From: Gaertneriomyces semiglobifer
Lineage: Eukaryota > Chytridiomycota > Chytridiomycetes > Spizellomycetales > Spizellomycetaceae
Length of the DNA stretch: 64,000 nt
Direction of reading: 5' to 3'
Assembly: GCA_025558075.1 (NCBI GenBank)
Contig: JAHLKF010000001.1
Span: 558,001 to 622,000 of the forward strand
Below are positions 19,089 through 29,341 of the stretch, in pieces. Numbering within the stretch: the stretch's first letter is position 1; every line of letters begins with the position of its first letter. Made by a program: the position numbers and the translations under genes. The notes under the pieces are model-generated. The model did no database searches. It saw only the letters and a list, made by a program, of their open reading frames with translations, and was not told where the DNA came from.

Positions 19089-21653
19089 CTATTCCAAAAA
19101 ACGTCCAATCCTGTCCACCGCATTTTTCAACGAGGTTTTAAACCAACCACGTTTTGGTGCCTTTGGTTGGTCAGGTGAACTCAGATTCACAGCAGAAAGG
19201 GCATCTTCAGTGTGATCATCTTCCACAACGGTGTCAAAATCCAAATCGTCAAATTCGTACATGCTCTCTACATGCGCTTGATCAAGATCTCTTGCAGGCA
19301 CTGCGCTCTGCGCATGCGACTTCAAATTCAATTTGACCACATCATCACGACCAAGCATCCTCAACTCAGACTTGGTCAATTTTTTTGCAGGGGTAGCAAG
19401 AGCCCTCGCCTCCATCTTCCTCTTTTTGTGTTTGGCATTCTCACTCACCAACGCTCCCTGGGCACTCTTGTGAGTCGGTGGTTCGGTGCAGACGTAAGAC
19501 GCAGTCACGCGCAGCTTTAGCTCCCCGGAGGGTCTTCTCAATGGCCTGCACGGGGCTTCATATCTCCCAGGCTCTCGCCGACAACAAGCTCTCGTCCGCG
19601 CACAGATTCCTTGATATGCGAGGTCTGTCAAGTTTGTGCACTGCATAAGCTGATCAGTCGAATAGACGTAGATCACCTCAACACTTGCCATCAACCAGTC
19701 CGCCAACTGGGTCTTGTTAGATTGGATCTCGCGGCTTTCTACCTTGGTTTCTCCGCTAAACAAATCAACCTGTCTGTGAGGCGTCGTTGTTTTTGCAAAG
19801 CAAAACACACTTCAACTTACTATCGCACCAGGAGAGCCGGATCACCATCATCTATGAGCTTGAAGAGGTGTGACCAAATGAGTAAATCATTGGTACGTTC
19901 ATTGGAGTCGCGTGCGATCCGTATCGCCTTTGTACTGGTCGCCAGGCTGTGCGATAATGGGCTAATGTAAGTTTTTCTCACTGTGAACACATTTAGACCC
20001 TGTCACCCTTACTTCTCCCGAATGACATTCAGAATTGCAAAGGTCTCATCAGTGGCAGGACCAATATCATATCCGGCAGCCATTAGTCGGGTGCGTACCC
20101 CGTTGACGCCATTGGCGTTCAATTCCTCGTTAACCACTCGCCCCAAAATATCAGACGGAACCTGCAGGGATTCAGGAAAGTGGTACACACACTTGGACGG
20201 AAATATTCTCGCACCTTGATAAGTGCGGCAAGCACGCAGTTTTTGTGGCCTGGGAAAAGGTCTGTGGAACTCGGCTGTGTTCTTGAGCACAACCCACTCA
20301 TCCTGCACTACGGCAGGGACGCCAGCAACCAAGATTCGGTGCGAAAGCAAAGTTGCTTTCGACTTCTTTTCGAGCAGTTGGAGAACTTGGGCCCGGTCCG
20401 AGGCCTTAATGATATCGCTGGACCCTGACTCATTGGATCCATCAGTTTCGTCACCGGACTCCTCGCTCTCGGGAAGTGTCGTTTCCGGCCCGAGGACGTT
20501 GCTGCCTGGTTATTTGCAGGCCGCAGGGTGTTCTCCAGCGCAGCTAACGTGCGCGAGGCAATGTCCACATTGAGGTGTGGAACCTGCGAGGTGTTTAAAA
20601 GCACCTGCGCGGCAGCAACCTGCGTAGATGTGTGGGTTTTGGCAATCTTTCTTCGCTGTGCCCTTGTCTATGTCTGATAAGCTTTCCATCCATTTCTCTC
20701 ATAGGCACCGCTAATGCACTTACGAGCGGGCCGTTGCGATCTTCTTTCATCTTCACCCAGGTGTCGTACAACTAATATATGTGCGAAAGTTTGGATATTA
20801 GGTGCGGAACATTGCAACAAGTAAGGGACAACCCGAACGAATGCCATGATGAAATGGGGTAAGGCGGACCGGTATTTACCCAAACACCGGCCGAACAAGT
20901 GCAACTACACCGAATGCAACTGCCTTGCCACGAGGTGGTCACTCAGCTCCCTCCCCAACGGAAGCTGAACTCCAGACCCCCGTCATCGAACATATCAACG
21001 GCATCACTCACACTTTCATCGTGGTTCTGAACATGGGAAGAGTCCAACTTACCGAGCGGTTTTTTGCGCAGATCGCCATCTTGGTGTATGTGGTTTTCTG
21101 GTCATCCGTTGCGGTTGCCGCGTCGTACGCCTCTCGCGCGGCGGCTTCCCAGTCGCCGAGGTATTCTAGGTACTCATCCCAATTTGCAGACGGATGTCGC
21201 TTGGAAAAGGCCGTGACATCCAGAATATCGACAAAGGTATTGGTGGCAGCCATTTCTGGTTCTTCCTTGCTCCAATCAGCAAATCTCGCCAGTGGCCCCG
21301 AGGGTGCTGGGCAGTTCTTGTTGAACACAGTGAACACGTCCAGTTCCGTCCACTCATTTAATGCATCATGTGATCCATCATGTTCCTTGGCCTTGGCAAG
21401 CGTTCTCCTAATGTCCTCAAGATGCGTATGACCTCTGCGAAAGCATTGGGGTCACACTCCACTAACCTCTCACGCACGCTTTCGTTATGTACTCATCTTA
21501 CCTCGTGGACAAGCGAGGACTCTTACCAGATGAGTATAAGTACGAGAGGAACAGCTGTCCCGAATGGACGAGACCTTCTGGCTGGAACGCCAAGTCACTG
21601 CTCAGGGTAGTGGCGGATTGGGAATTGGGATTTCCAATGCTTTCAAGCGTCAT
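19089..21653 (-). CDS. Hypothetical six-exon gene with Cys/His cluster and an in-frame TAA
   Basis: Exons 21653-21527, 21432-21053, 20904-20724, 20667-20013, 19961-19829 and 19769-19089 join in phase to 719 codons. Donors GTAAGA, GTAAGT and GTAAGG support most junctions; the fifth donor (GTGCGA) is weak. Exon 4 begins with a cysteine/histidine-rich module (DCQNPHIYAGCCRAG, QCGHCLAHVSCAGEHPAAC) that looks zinc-binding. It is followed immediately by TAA at 20512-20510 and then 165 further open codons in the same frame. Either the gene is recently inactivated, or a 99-nt intron (20604-20506, weak donor GTGCTT) removes the stop together with half of the cluster. The last exon contains a basic stretch (KHKKRKMEAR, likely nuclear signal) and an acidic stretch. 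No family recognised; possibly lineage-specific or transposon-derived. Confidence 0.5.
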
Positions 21654-23099
21654 GGCCAGATGGAAACGTGATTCCGTTCACTGTTTTGTGGCGCTTTCCA
21701 TCCTTAAGTGGGTGTGAATTCCACTTGAATGGCGGTGTTACAGAACTCAGTCCCTACAACATGAGAGTGCTTTGCATAGGTGCTGCGTTCATGATTTGCG
21801 GCCTTGAGCCGCGAGGCCTAGCATTTTTTGCTTGGTGGGGCAGGACTTACTCATACCATCTGCTACGGCTGCGTTCTACATATACATCCTTGGTTTGTGA
21901 GCCTGAATGTTAAAATGGCACTTCTCATTATCGGTGTGCCCGTTGTGTCCTTAAGTGGATGTGGCACTTCCTGTTATGATTTGTGTTGCCAGTACGGCGT
22001 CCTGGTTCTCAAAGGGGTATGTTACCGTATGTAGTCGGCCTCCATCCTTAAGTGGGTGCGTTGTCTGCCGGATGGCTCTACTCTGTGAGTTCCTTTCGCA
22101 CAGCGCTGCGTTGGCCAAGGTATCAGTGGGCAGAACAGCGAGTGTTTGCCTTTAGCCACTTGCGCTTGCGGGCAGCAGTTGAGCAAAACCACTGTCCTTC
22201 CCATGAGGATCCTGTCATGCTACAAATAATTACCACACGGCGCAATGGGAGCGCGTGGTAAACAGATTACGTAACTCCGACTGTACAGTTGCCGAACCGT
22301 GAACCATTTACTGACCGCTGATTCCTGTCGGCTGGTATAGGTAATCCTCCCACATTTGGATGGTGCCAAGGCAGCCAGAGTGTTTGCTTCATATGCGCCC
22401 ATTAAGCTCATTTTAGGATGACCTATTCTCTCTTGATCTCGGGTTGAAGCGTGCATGCTTTACATCGAGCGTATGCTCCATTTATTAACTCATATAGAAC
22501 TACTGACCATTCCCGAAAGAATAATTTGCCAGCTCATGAACCAACCACTCACCCTGATTAGGAGTTATCTAGTTCCTTTCCAATTTTCAAATCAATTAGC
22601 TAGGTCATGCTGCGACCCGGTGGACCGTATGTTCTCCTTTCATCTATCCGTGGCCATTACCGCTGAATCTGCGACGCGGTGGGATATCTGGGTCCATTGT
22701 GTTAAACGGAATCAGTGGGCACTTGGGATCATTCAGGATGCTCGCCCTTAAGCTTATGCTGAGCGTAGACGGGTGAGTAACAAACAATCATCTGTTGCGG
22801 GATGCGTAGAACATTCAATTCCAGGAATATACCTTCCCGGAGGTAATGAATTTTTCCATTCCGGTTTGTTGATGTTTCTCCGAAAGTTGACAAGGTCCAC
22901 TGGACTCCAACCATCTATAGATAGGACCAAGTCCCATGACAAGCTGAATAAGGGAGTGGGACCCTTGTGAGGTTTCGTGAGTCTTCGAGACGGGTTCGGA
23001 GCTTTTCCCAAAGGGAGGGGTATATAAAGGGACTCTTCCAAGCATCCGCGCGAAGTGCACCCACAGTGGTTGCGCCTCTCTGCGCCGTAATTTCCGACG
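21654..23099. other. ORF-poor stretch with a repeated 14-mer
   Basis: No gene modelled in 1.4 kb. TCCTTAAGTGG(G/A)TG occurs at 21701-21714, 21948-21961 and 22045-22058. On the minus strand each copy reads HPLKD(G/T) in an open frame of 20-40 codons, suggesting decayed repeats of a coding unit. A minus ORF around 22456-22220 (GAYEANTLAALAPSK) is also protein-like but unassigned. Confidence 0.45.
23021..23028 (+). promoter_or_regulatory. TATA box of the BMP-Kelch-7TM gene
   Basis: TATATAAAGG lies about 80 bp upstream of the start codon at 23100. Confidence 0.6.
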
Positions 23100-26000
23100 A
23101 TGCTTCAAAATAAGTTCCTCTACTTTTTTCTGGGTGTGACCCTGGTCTTCGCCCCAGCGCAAGCTGTGAAGATATTGGTACTTAGTGATGTTGCAATTAG
23201 TAAGTTCGAGGATCATCCGAAGCTCATGACGCTTGATTAAATGGCTGCGTCCGTGTGGTTTCTTATCTTCAGCCAACTATTATGGAGCAATGGCTCAAGC
23301 CGGATGCGAGAAAGCTGTTCAAGAATTCGGGAACAGTGTGACGGACTCTTGCGATTTCGTTACAGATGTAGCCGGAACTGAGGCAGCGCTTAGAAGTCAT
23401 CTTAGTGGTAACTATCCAAAATGCGTGTGCTTTCTTACGGTTGCCGACCAGTAATATGGTGATCTAGATGATTCGTATGACCACTGGGTCCTGGCTTCTT
23501 CCTCCTATGGGAAACGTTTTGCCAAGGGTATGCTTGACGAGGCTGGAATGCATTTCCATTTTCAACTGGTTGTAACGATTTCCCACTTATTTATGGGCGT
23601 GTAGTCGCGGCAGACTTCCCTCACAGGACAGTCTCGGTGGCGACCAGGGCAGTCACTGAAGCACCTAACGCTCAGGTCCATAAAGCCACTGCGAAATGCT
23701 TTTGTATTTGTCACGTCCAATCTAATGCGCTGCTTATTGACAGGGCGCGATATTTTCCGAAGATCAAGCGGGTTTCCTGGCAGGGGCCCTTGCGGGTCTC
23801 ACGACGCAAAGCGGTACAGTGGGTGTTCTTGGTAAGGATAGCATGATAGCAGTGCTTGCATTATTTTTAGAGCCCAAAACCTCATATTGTTTATGGTGTG
23901 CTTCAGGCGGCCAACCGAATGATGCTGTTCGAAAGTACGTCAACGGATATGTCATGGGGGTGCTGCACACCTGTCCGTCATGTCGAGTTGTGCGACGTTA
24001 TGCTTTGTCATTCACCGATCCCGCAGAGGGCCAACAATTGGCTGAAGGTGAGGCAGACTTGTTCGTAAAGATTATAGAAAAGCGAGCTGATGCGTGTCGC
24101 CAGAGCTCATTGCCGAAGGCGCTGATGTCGTATTTGGCGCTGGAGGAGCAACAGGTTCAGCGGGCATAGCAAAGGCAGCGGCAGACCAGGTGTTTGTTAT
24201 TGGAGTAGACGTTGATGAATCCAACAATCCTCCATTCGATGACAATCTTAACGTCGAGTACGAGTACATTCTCAGCTCTGCCTTGAAAAGAGTCGATCAG
24301 TCGGTGTATTGGAGTTTAAAAGACCGCTTGACGGGAAAGTGGGTTGGGTTGAATCGTGTAATGGACGCTACAAACAAGGGTATTGGAATGGCAAAAGCGA
24401 AGTCCCCCACGGCGCTAGGTGCGATGGCACAGGTGAAGTCGTTGGCCTTGGCTGGAGCAGGTGACGTTTGCCCTAAGAGTATATCCCGTACCAAGTGAGC
24501 AATATGCTTTTGCTTAAGCATCAACGTCATTTTGCCTCTGATACCTTAATTCCAGCGAGGATCACCTAGCGGTGATCACGCAGCAGCTGGAAACCGGGGC
24601 CCTTTCTACGAAAGTAGACCCTGCAGGGTTTTTCACTACAACTTCAGAGGACACACTGCAGCACGCGGTAGCTGGGTGGCTTCCTGTCGAGGGAATCTTT
24701 GGCCTCAGTCCTCCCGACTTGGAAAGTCATTCTTGGATTCATATTTCTGGAACGAACACCGCTATCCTTTTTGGTGGGAAAAGCGCCGCTGGTGTGGTCA
24801 ACGGCAGGACTTACCTATTTGATTTTGATCGCCGATCCTGGACTGTCATCACTGATTACGCGCTTGCTCCACCCACGACCGTTCCTGCGCCGCGCTCGAG
24901 GCATGCTGCAGGTTTTGTGGCGCCCAACATGCTCGTTGTCCACGGGGGTCTTGACACCAATGGTAATACATTGGATGATTTGTGGACTCTGGATACCACT
25001 ACCCTGGTGTGGACAAAGCAGTCGACCTCTGGAGTCGCGTTGTCAGCACATGCTGGTACCGTCATGGGTGGAAACTTCTATCTATATGGTGGTACTACTG
25101 AAGACTCAACCGTGTCATCGAAACTCTTCAAGTTTGACTTTGCCAGCGGCAGCATGTCAGAAATCACACCGAAGTCCCCGCAAGCCATCTGGCCAGAAGC
25201 TAAACAAAAGGCGGCACTCATTGCAAGCGGCCCATCTCGTATGATCTTATTTGGAGGTAAGCTTTCGTCCACGTACATTTTCCTTTCTTTTTGTCGTCTG
25301 CGAGAATCATCCCGCTTGATGCGAGTAGTCGAGTAATCATGATTGTGTGCAGGATCAACTGCAACTGGGATGACCAACAGTCTGTACCTGTTTTCGGCTG
25401 CGACTAACACATGGGAACTCCTGGACCCCTCGGGAGGTCCACCACCGCGTGTAGAGAGCCTCGCCGTAGTCCGTTTGGATGACAATCGCATCCTCTTCCT
25501 CGGCGGCAAGACTTCTGAAAGTGCCAGCGCTCGCACGTTTATATACAACTTGCCGCAAAACAAATGGGTTTTTACTGAATCTCAGGACTTGCCTGTCGGT
25601 ACCAACAGCCTCGCTGCAATTCGCTTCGTGCAAAGTGATGTGTCCACCGCTTGTGGTAGTGCTGGAAGTGATCTCTCTGGCATGAAGCTCTGCACTCCGA
25701 TTACCAAGCCTGTTATTGTTGCGTACGGAGGATCTCAGCAATGTATGTTGGTACCCCTCCACATCCTTGGTGTTTCTCCACTCATGCTATACTGTACTCA
25801 AACTAACTTACGTTGCTCATAGCGTACGGCGTCACAAGTGAGATGTATATCGCAATGCCACTGGATGAAGCCCCTCCAAGGTAGGCTGGTTTTTTTTACG
25901 AAAGCTCGCCCATTCACGCATCTCACATCGCTACAATTTTTCTTTCAGACCGATCATGTCTCTAAATAAAGCAATTGTTGCAGTACTCAATGTCTTCGCC

Positions 26001-27169
26001 GCCTTTGGCACTGCCTTAACCGTTGCCGCCATGGGCGGTGTTTGGATATTCCGCAAACACCGAGTCGTGGCCTCCGCTTCGCCAGCTTTTGTCCTTTTGA
26101 CGGCTTTTGGCATTTTGCTTGGTCAACTTTCCATTTTTGTCTATGCCAATACTGGGTCTACGAGAGCTGGATTCATGAGCACCGTCTGGTTAATGTCAAC
26201 TGGATTCACGGTCGCATTCGGCGCTATGTGGGTGAAAACGCACCGGTAAGTCGTCATCTTTTGGCAGAGCATAGGTCTTGGATATCCCATGAAAACTGAT
26301 TGTAATGACTTGGGTGAATGCAGGTTATACCGAATTTTCAATGCCAAGGTCCGCATTAGCGTTTCACAGAGCGGCATGTTTGCCAGTGTTGGAGGGTTCT
26401 GTGCGGTAATTTGGGTGAGAAAAACTTCGGTATTGCATCTTAAAACACCGAAGCCAACAGCTCATGCTTCACATTTGTCTAGACGTATATGATCATCTGG
26501 ATGACGGTTTTTCCGATATCCGACGCGCTTGTCCCTGTCGGGGACGTGGACTGGGTCCGGTGCACTGGCCGCTACTTATCTGAATTCGGCTATGGCCTAA
26601 TCGGCCTTGTGTTGATTCTTCTTATTGCCCTGTCCTACCTGTCCTTTTGCACCCGAAATGTCTGGCAAAGGTACAATGAAACGACCTACATTGGATATTC
26701 GGCGTATTCTGTGACCCTTTCCGCCATCATCATCCTACCGATACTGTTGTTCCTCAAAGAGTAAGTGACTTTGGGTTTCATCGGAACGTGCAAAAAACTA
26801 AATCCCGTGACCGTCGTGCTCTGTAGGCCCACCGTGGTTGATGCTCTCTCTTGTCTGATCGTCGAAGTTTGTCTGTACACGATACTCATTGCGGTTATTG
26901 GATCGAAGTTCTGGCTAATTAGACGCTACGAAGAACCGGAAACAGACATGGAAGAGAGCTCAGCCGGAGGCGAGGACTCTACCGTGAAATGCAAGGCGTG
27001 CATGCAACCGTTGCTGAAGACGGCATCGGCAACCCAAAACAAGGCTAATAGTCAACCCAAGGGCAGCAACACGCAGCCAACCGCCGTAGGGTCGCCACCC
27101 AAACCGAGCTATGTAAACTCATCTGTCCTTAGAAGTGGCTCTATGGACAGATCTAGAGGTCCTACTTGA
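23100..27169 (+). CDS. Class C GPCR-like receptor: signal peptide, BMP ligand domain, six Kelch repeats, 7TM
   Basis: Fourteen exons: 23100-23199, 23273-23407, 23468-23527, 23605-23675, 23744-23831, 23907-24047, 24104-24494, 24556-25256, 25353-25742, 25823-25880, 25949-26245, 26324-26414, 26483-26760 and 26827-27169. All phases agree (1047 aa). Residues 1-21 are a signal peptide (LYFFLGVTLVFAPAQA). Residues ~25-330 match the bacterial BMP/PnrA substrate-binding fold: NYYGAMAQAGCEKAV, GAIFSEDQAGFLAGALAG and DVVFGAGGATGSAG. Residues ~390-708 hold six Kelch units (ILFGGK, LVVHGG, FYLYGG, ILFGGS, ILFLGG, IVAYGG). Residues ~715-962 contain seven TM helices with the class C TM3 signature STGFTVAFGAMWVKTHRLYR. 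The tail includes KCKACMQPLL. BMP plus class C 7TM is known from Dictyostelium Grl receptors; ligand binding (nucleoside-like) and G-protein coupling are inferred. Confidence 0.88.
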
Positions 27170-27759
27170 TAAGTGGTCATCACTGCATTTACCAACCTCA
27201 CCACCTCGATTTACAAAATACTGAACAAGCGTAATGATGAGGTTCCGTTCTACAACTCACCCAGTTGATACCAAGTTTGTGCCATGGTTAAAGTGAGACT
27301 GCTCGTCTCATACACTCCTTTATGATACCCGTTGAGCAAGTTGAGCAAGGCAACACTCTCCTCACATTGAAAGCACATTAAATACACATTGCAATAGAAA
27401 TAAAAGATAGGGTCACTCACAAACAATATATTGATCATAGATGACGGAATTGTGGGTTGTGATAAACAGAGATGCCATTCCCTCAGATACTTTGTTTGCG
27501 AACGCATGAGAGCGGAGTTGCTGCGTAAGCACCGTTCGGTGGCAAAGTCACAATTGACGCGGTGGATGGTCAACTGTTTTTGATATTGAATCTTAAAGCT
27601 CTATGAATTGTAACGCTCTGCAAGGTATGCGAGCTTCTATCATTCTAAGTTTCTGTCACTCAAAGGTATGCATGTATCCGTATCCTAGAATCTGTTCGCG
27701 GTTGCTCATTTAAGCTGGCATTTTTAGTCAACGCCACATGGCAGCCGAGACAACCCGCT
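27170..27759. other. Intergenic stretch with a possible small minus-strand gene
   Basis: A 107-codon minus ORF (27573-27250) contains a likely intron (TTGTTT|GTGAGT...GTGAG). It ends in protein-like text (EESVALLNLLNGYHKGVYETS). An internal ATG (MASLFITTHNSVIYDQYIV) gives another plausible exon 1, but the two pieces do not join in phase. Not called as a gene. Confidence 0.3.
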
Positions 27760-28685
27760 CTATTTCAAGCCGAAGGCAGCCTTGGCCTTGGGAAGCACGT
27801 AGGCAGAAATGAGTTCGTGCACTTTGGCCTCAGGGTGGACACCATCGTACACGACGAACTTGGTTGGGTCCGCGCATTGCTTCACAGGGGTGGCGTATTT
27901 GTCAACGCAACCAACAGTAACATCAGTGTTGATGTTTCCTTGCTCGGCAATGTAACGCTGCTGGATGGCGCTGCCGACAACCTCGTCAGCACTCACGACG
28001 AGCAACTTGATGTCCTTGCGGTACTTTTGAATCTCAGAAAGCTTCTCCGCAAAGAGAGTGTTGTGACGAGCAGGAATGACGGGACTGGTTGGAAGATTGA
28101 AAACGATGAGCCTGTTGTAACCCCTGGCAGCAAGGTTGTAGATCGCTTCCATGGTTTTGCTGACGACAGTGTCAGCAGTAATATCAGCGCGTTGACGCAT
28201 GTAGTCGTTGCTGCCAGTCCACAGGGTAACGATGGTCTGAGCAGGATTCACGCCTGACTTCTGGTCCGCAAGGAAGGTGTTCACCTGCTGAAGGAGACCG
28301 GGGAGATTCTTTCTGACAACACCCCATGGGGCTTCAGTCTAAACATCGCAATCTTAGCAAACCGCTCGGAGACCCCAGGAAGCAGCAAGCACAGCACACT
28401 TACAGCAGCTAGGTTACTGTCTACACCAGATCCACCAACGGCTTTGCAGTTAAGGGCCAAGGACAAGTTCCCAGCGAGGTGTTCAACGAAGGTTGGGCCG
28501 TTGGAGTAACGTCCCTTCCAGTACAGAGGCGATGGAGGGTCAATTCCACCAGTACCCTTGTAGGTGTTTCCAGTGTCGGACAAGGAGTCACCGAAGGACA
28601 ACAGGGTGCCGCGAGATGCTGGGGCTGGGGCGGCAGAAACAGCCGATACAGCGATCAAAAACTGGAGGACGAGCTTGAGTTGCAT
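27760..28685 (-). CDS. Secreted GDSL/SGNH-type hydrolase
   Basis: Exons 28685-28404 and 28338-27760 (286 aa), 65-nt intron. Signal peptide LVLQFLIAVSAVSAAPAPA at the N-terminus. Block I contains the catalytic Ser in LLSFGDSLSDTGN, then block II Gly in GRYSNGPTFVEHLAGNL. The oxyanion Asn is in WTGSNDYM, and the catalytic Asp-x-x-His is in VYDGVHPEAKVHELI. This arrangement is that of fungal GDSL lipases/acetylesterases acting on cell-wall or plant esters outside the cell. Length is typical (about 300 aa). All catalytic blocks are present, so it is probably active. Confidence 0.9.
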
Positions 28686-28765
28686 TTTGACAGTTGGAGT
28701 TTCGCTTTGTGTTAACTGAACTGCTCAAGCTGGTGAGAAAAGGAGACAAGCGCCGGATGCCCCGC

Positions 28766-28773
28766 CTTTTATA
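28766..28773 (-). promoter_or_regulatory. TATA box of the GDSL hydrolase gene
   Basis: Minus-strand CTATAAAAGG about 80 bp upstream of the ATG. Confidence 0.6.
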
Positions 28774-29341
28774 GGCGAGAAGCCCAGACTACCATCGTAG
28801 CCTGATCTATCGCAGCTCGTCAAGGTGCGCCAATGCAACTTAGAGATTTCAAAAAGATTGTTTGTGAGCCATCTGTCTAACCATAATTGAGCCATATGAA
28901 TACGATGGGAAATTGTTTATGCTGTAATTAGCACTCACCGTCGCCGCGGTATTCTACTCAAATTAAGTTTAGCAACAACGCGGGTCCCAAATCTACCAAC
29001 AATTTCTATTTTAACTCCATCTCAATATTGACCACCCTTTTCTTCACTGTTATCTCTCTGAGAAAGTATCTTGTTGACAGGTAAAGCTACCGGGTTAACT
29101 TCGTGTCAATGCCCGGCCAGATCGAGGATTTACAGAAACAATAACAACCATGCGGTGAAGCCAACGGGTTAACAATCTGTCAATTCAGAAACAATATCAA
29201 CCATGGGGGACAACGCGGATAAACCACAACCTTGTCTCAAACAGGGCTCAATCACAATTCACATCAGCTACACAAAAATCAGGTAATTGAACATAATAAA
29301 TACAAATAAAATGTGTTGTACGGCAGTACGCTATTCAAAGG
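28774..29341. other. Intergenic stretch with an imperfect direct repeat
   Basis: No gene seen. An imperfect direct repeat occupies about 29087-29215: each copy has CGGGTTAAC, TGTCAAT and CAGAAACAAT followed by CAACCATG. Confidence 0.5.
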
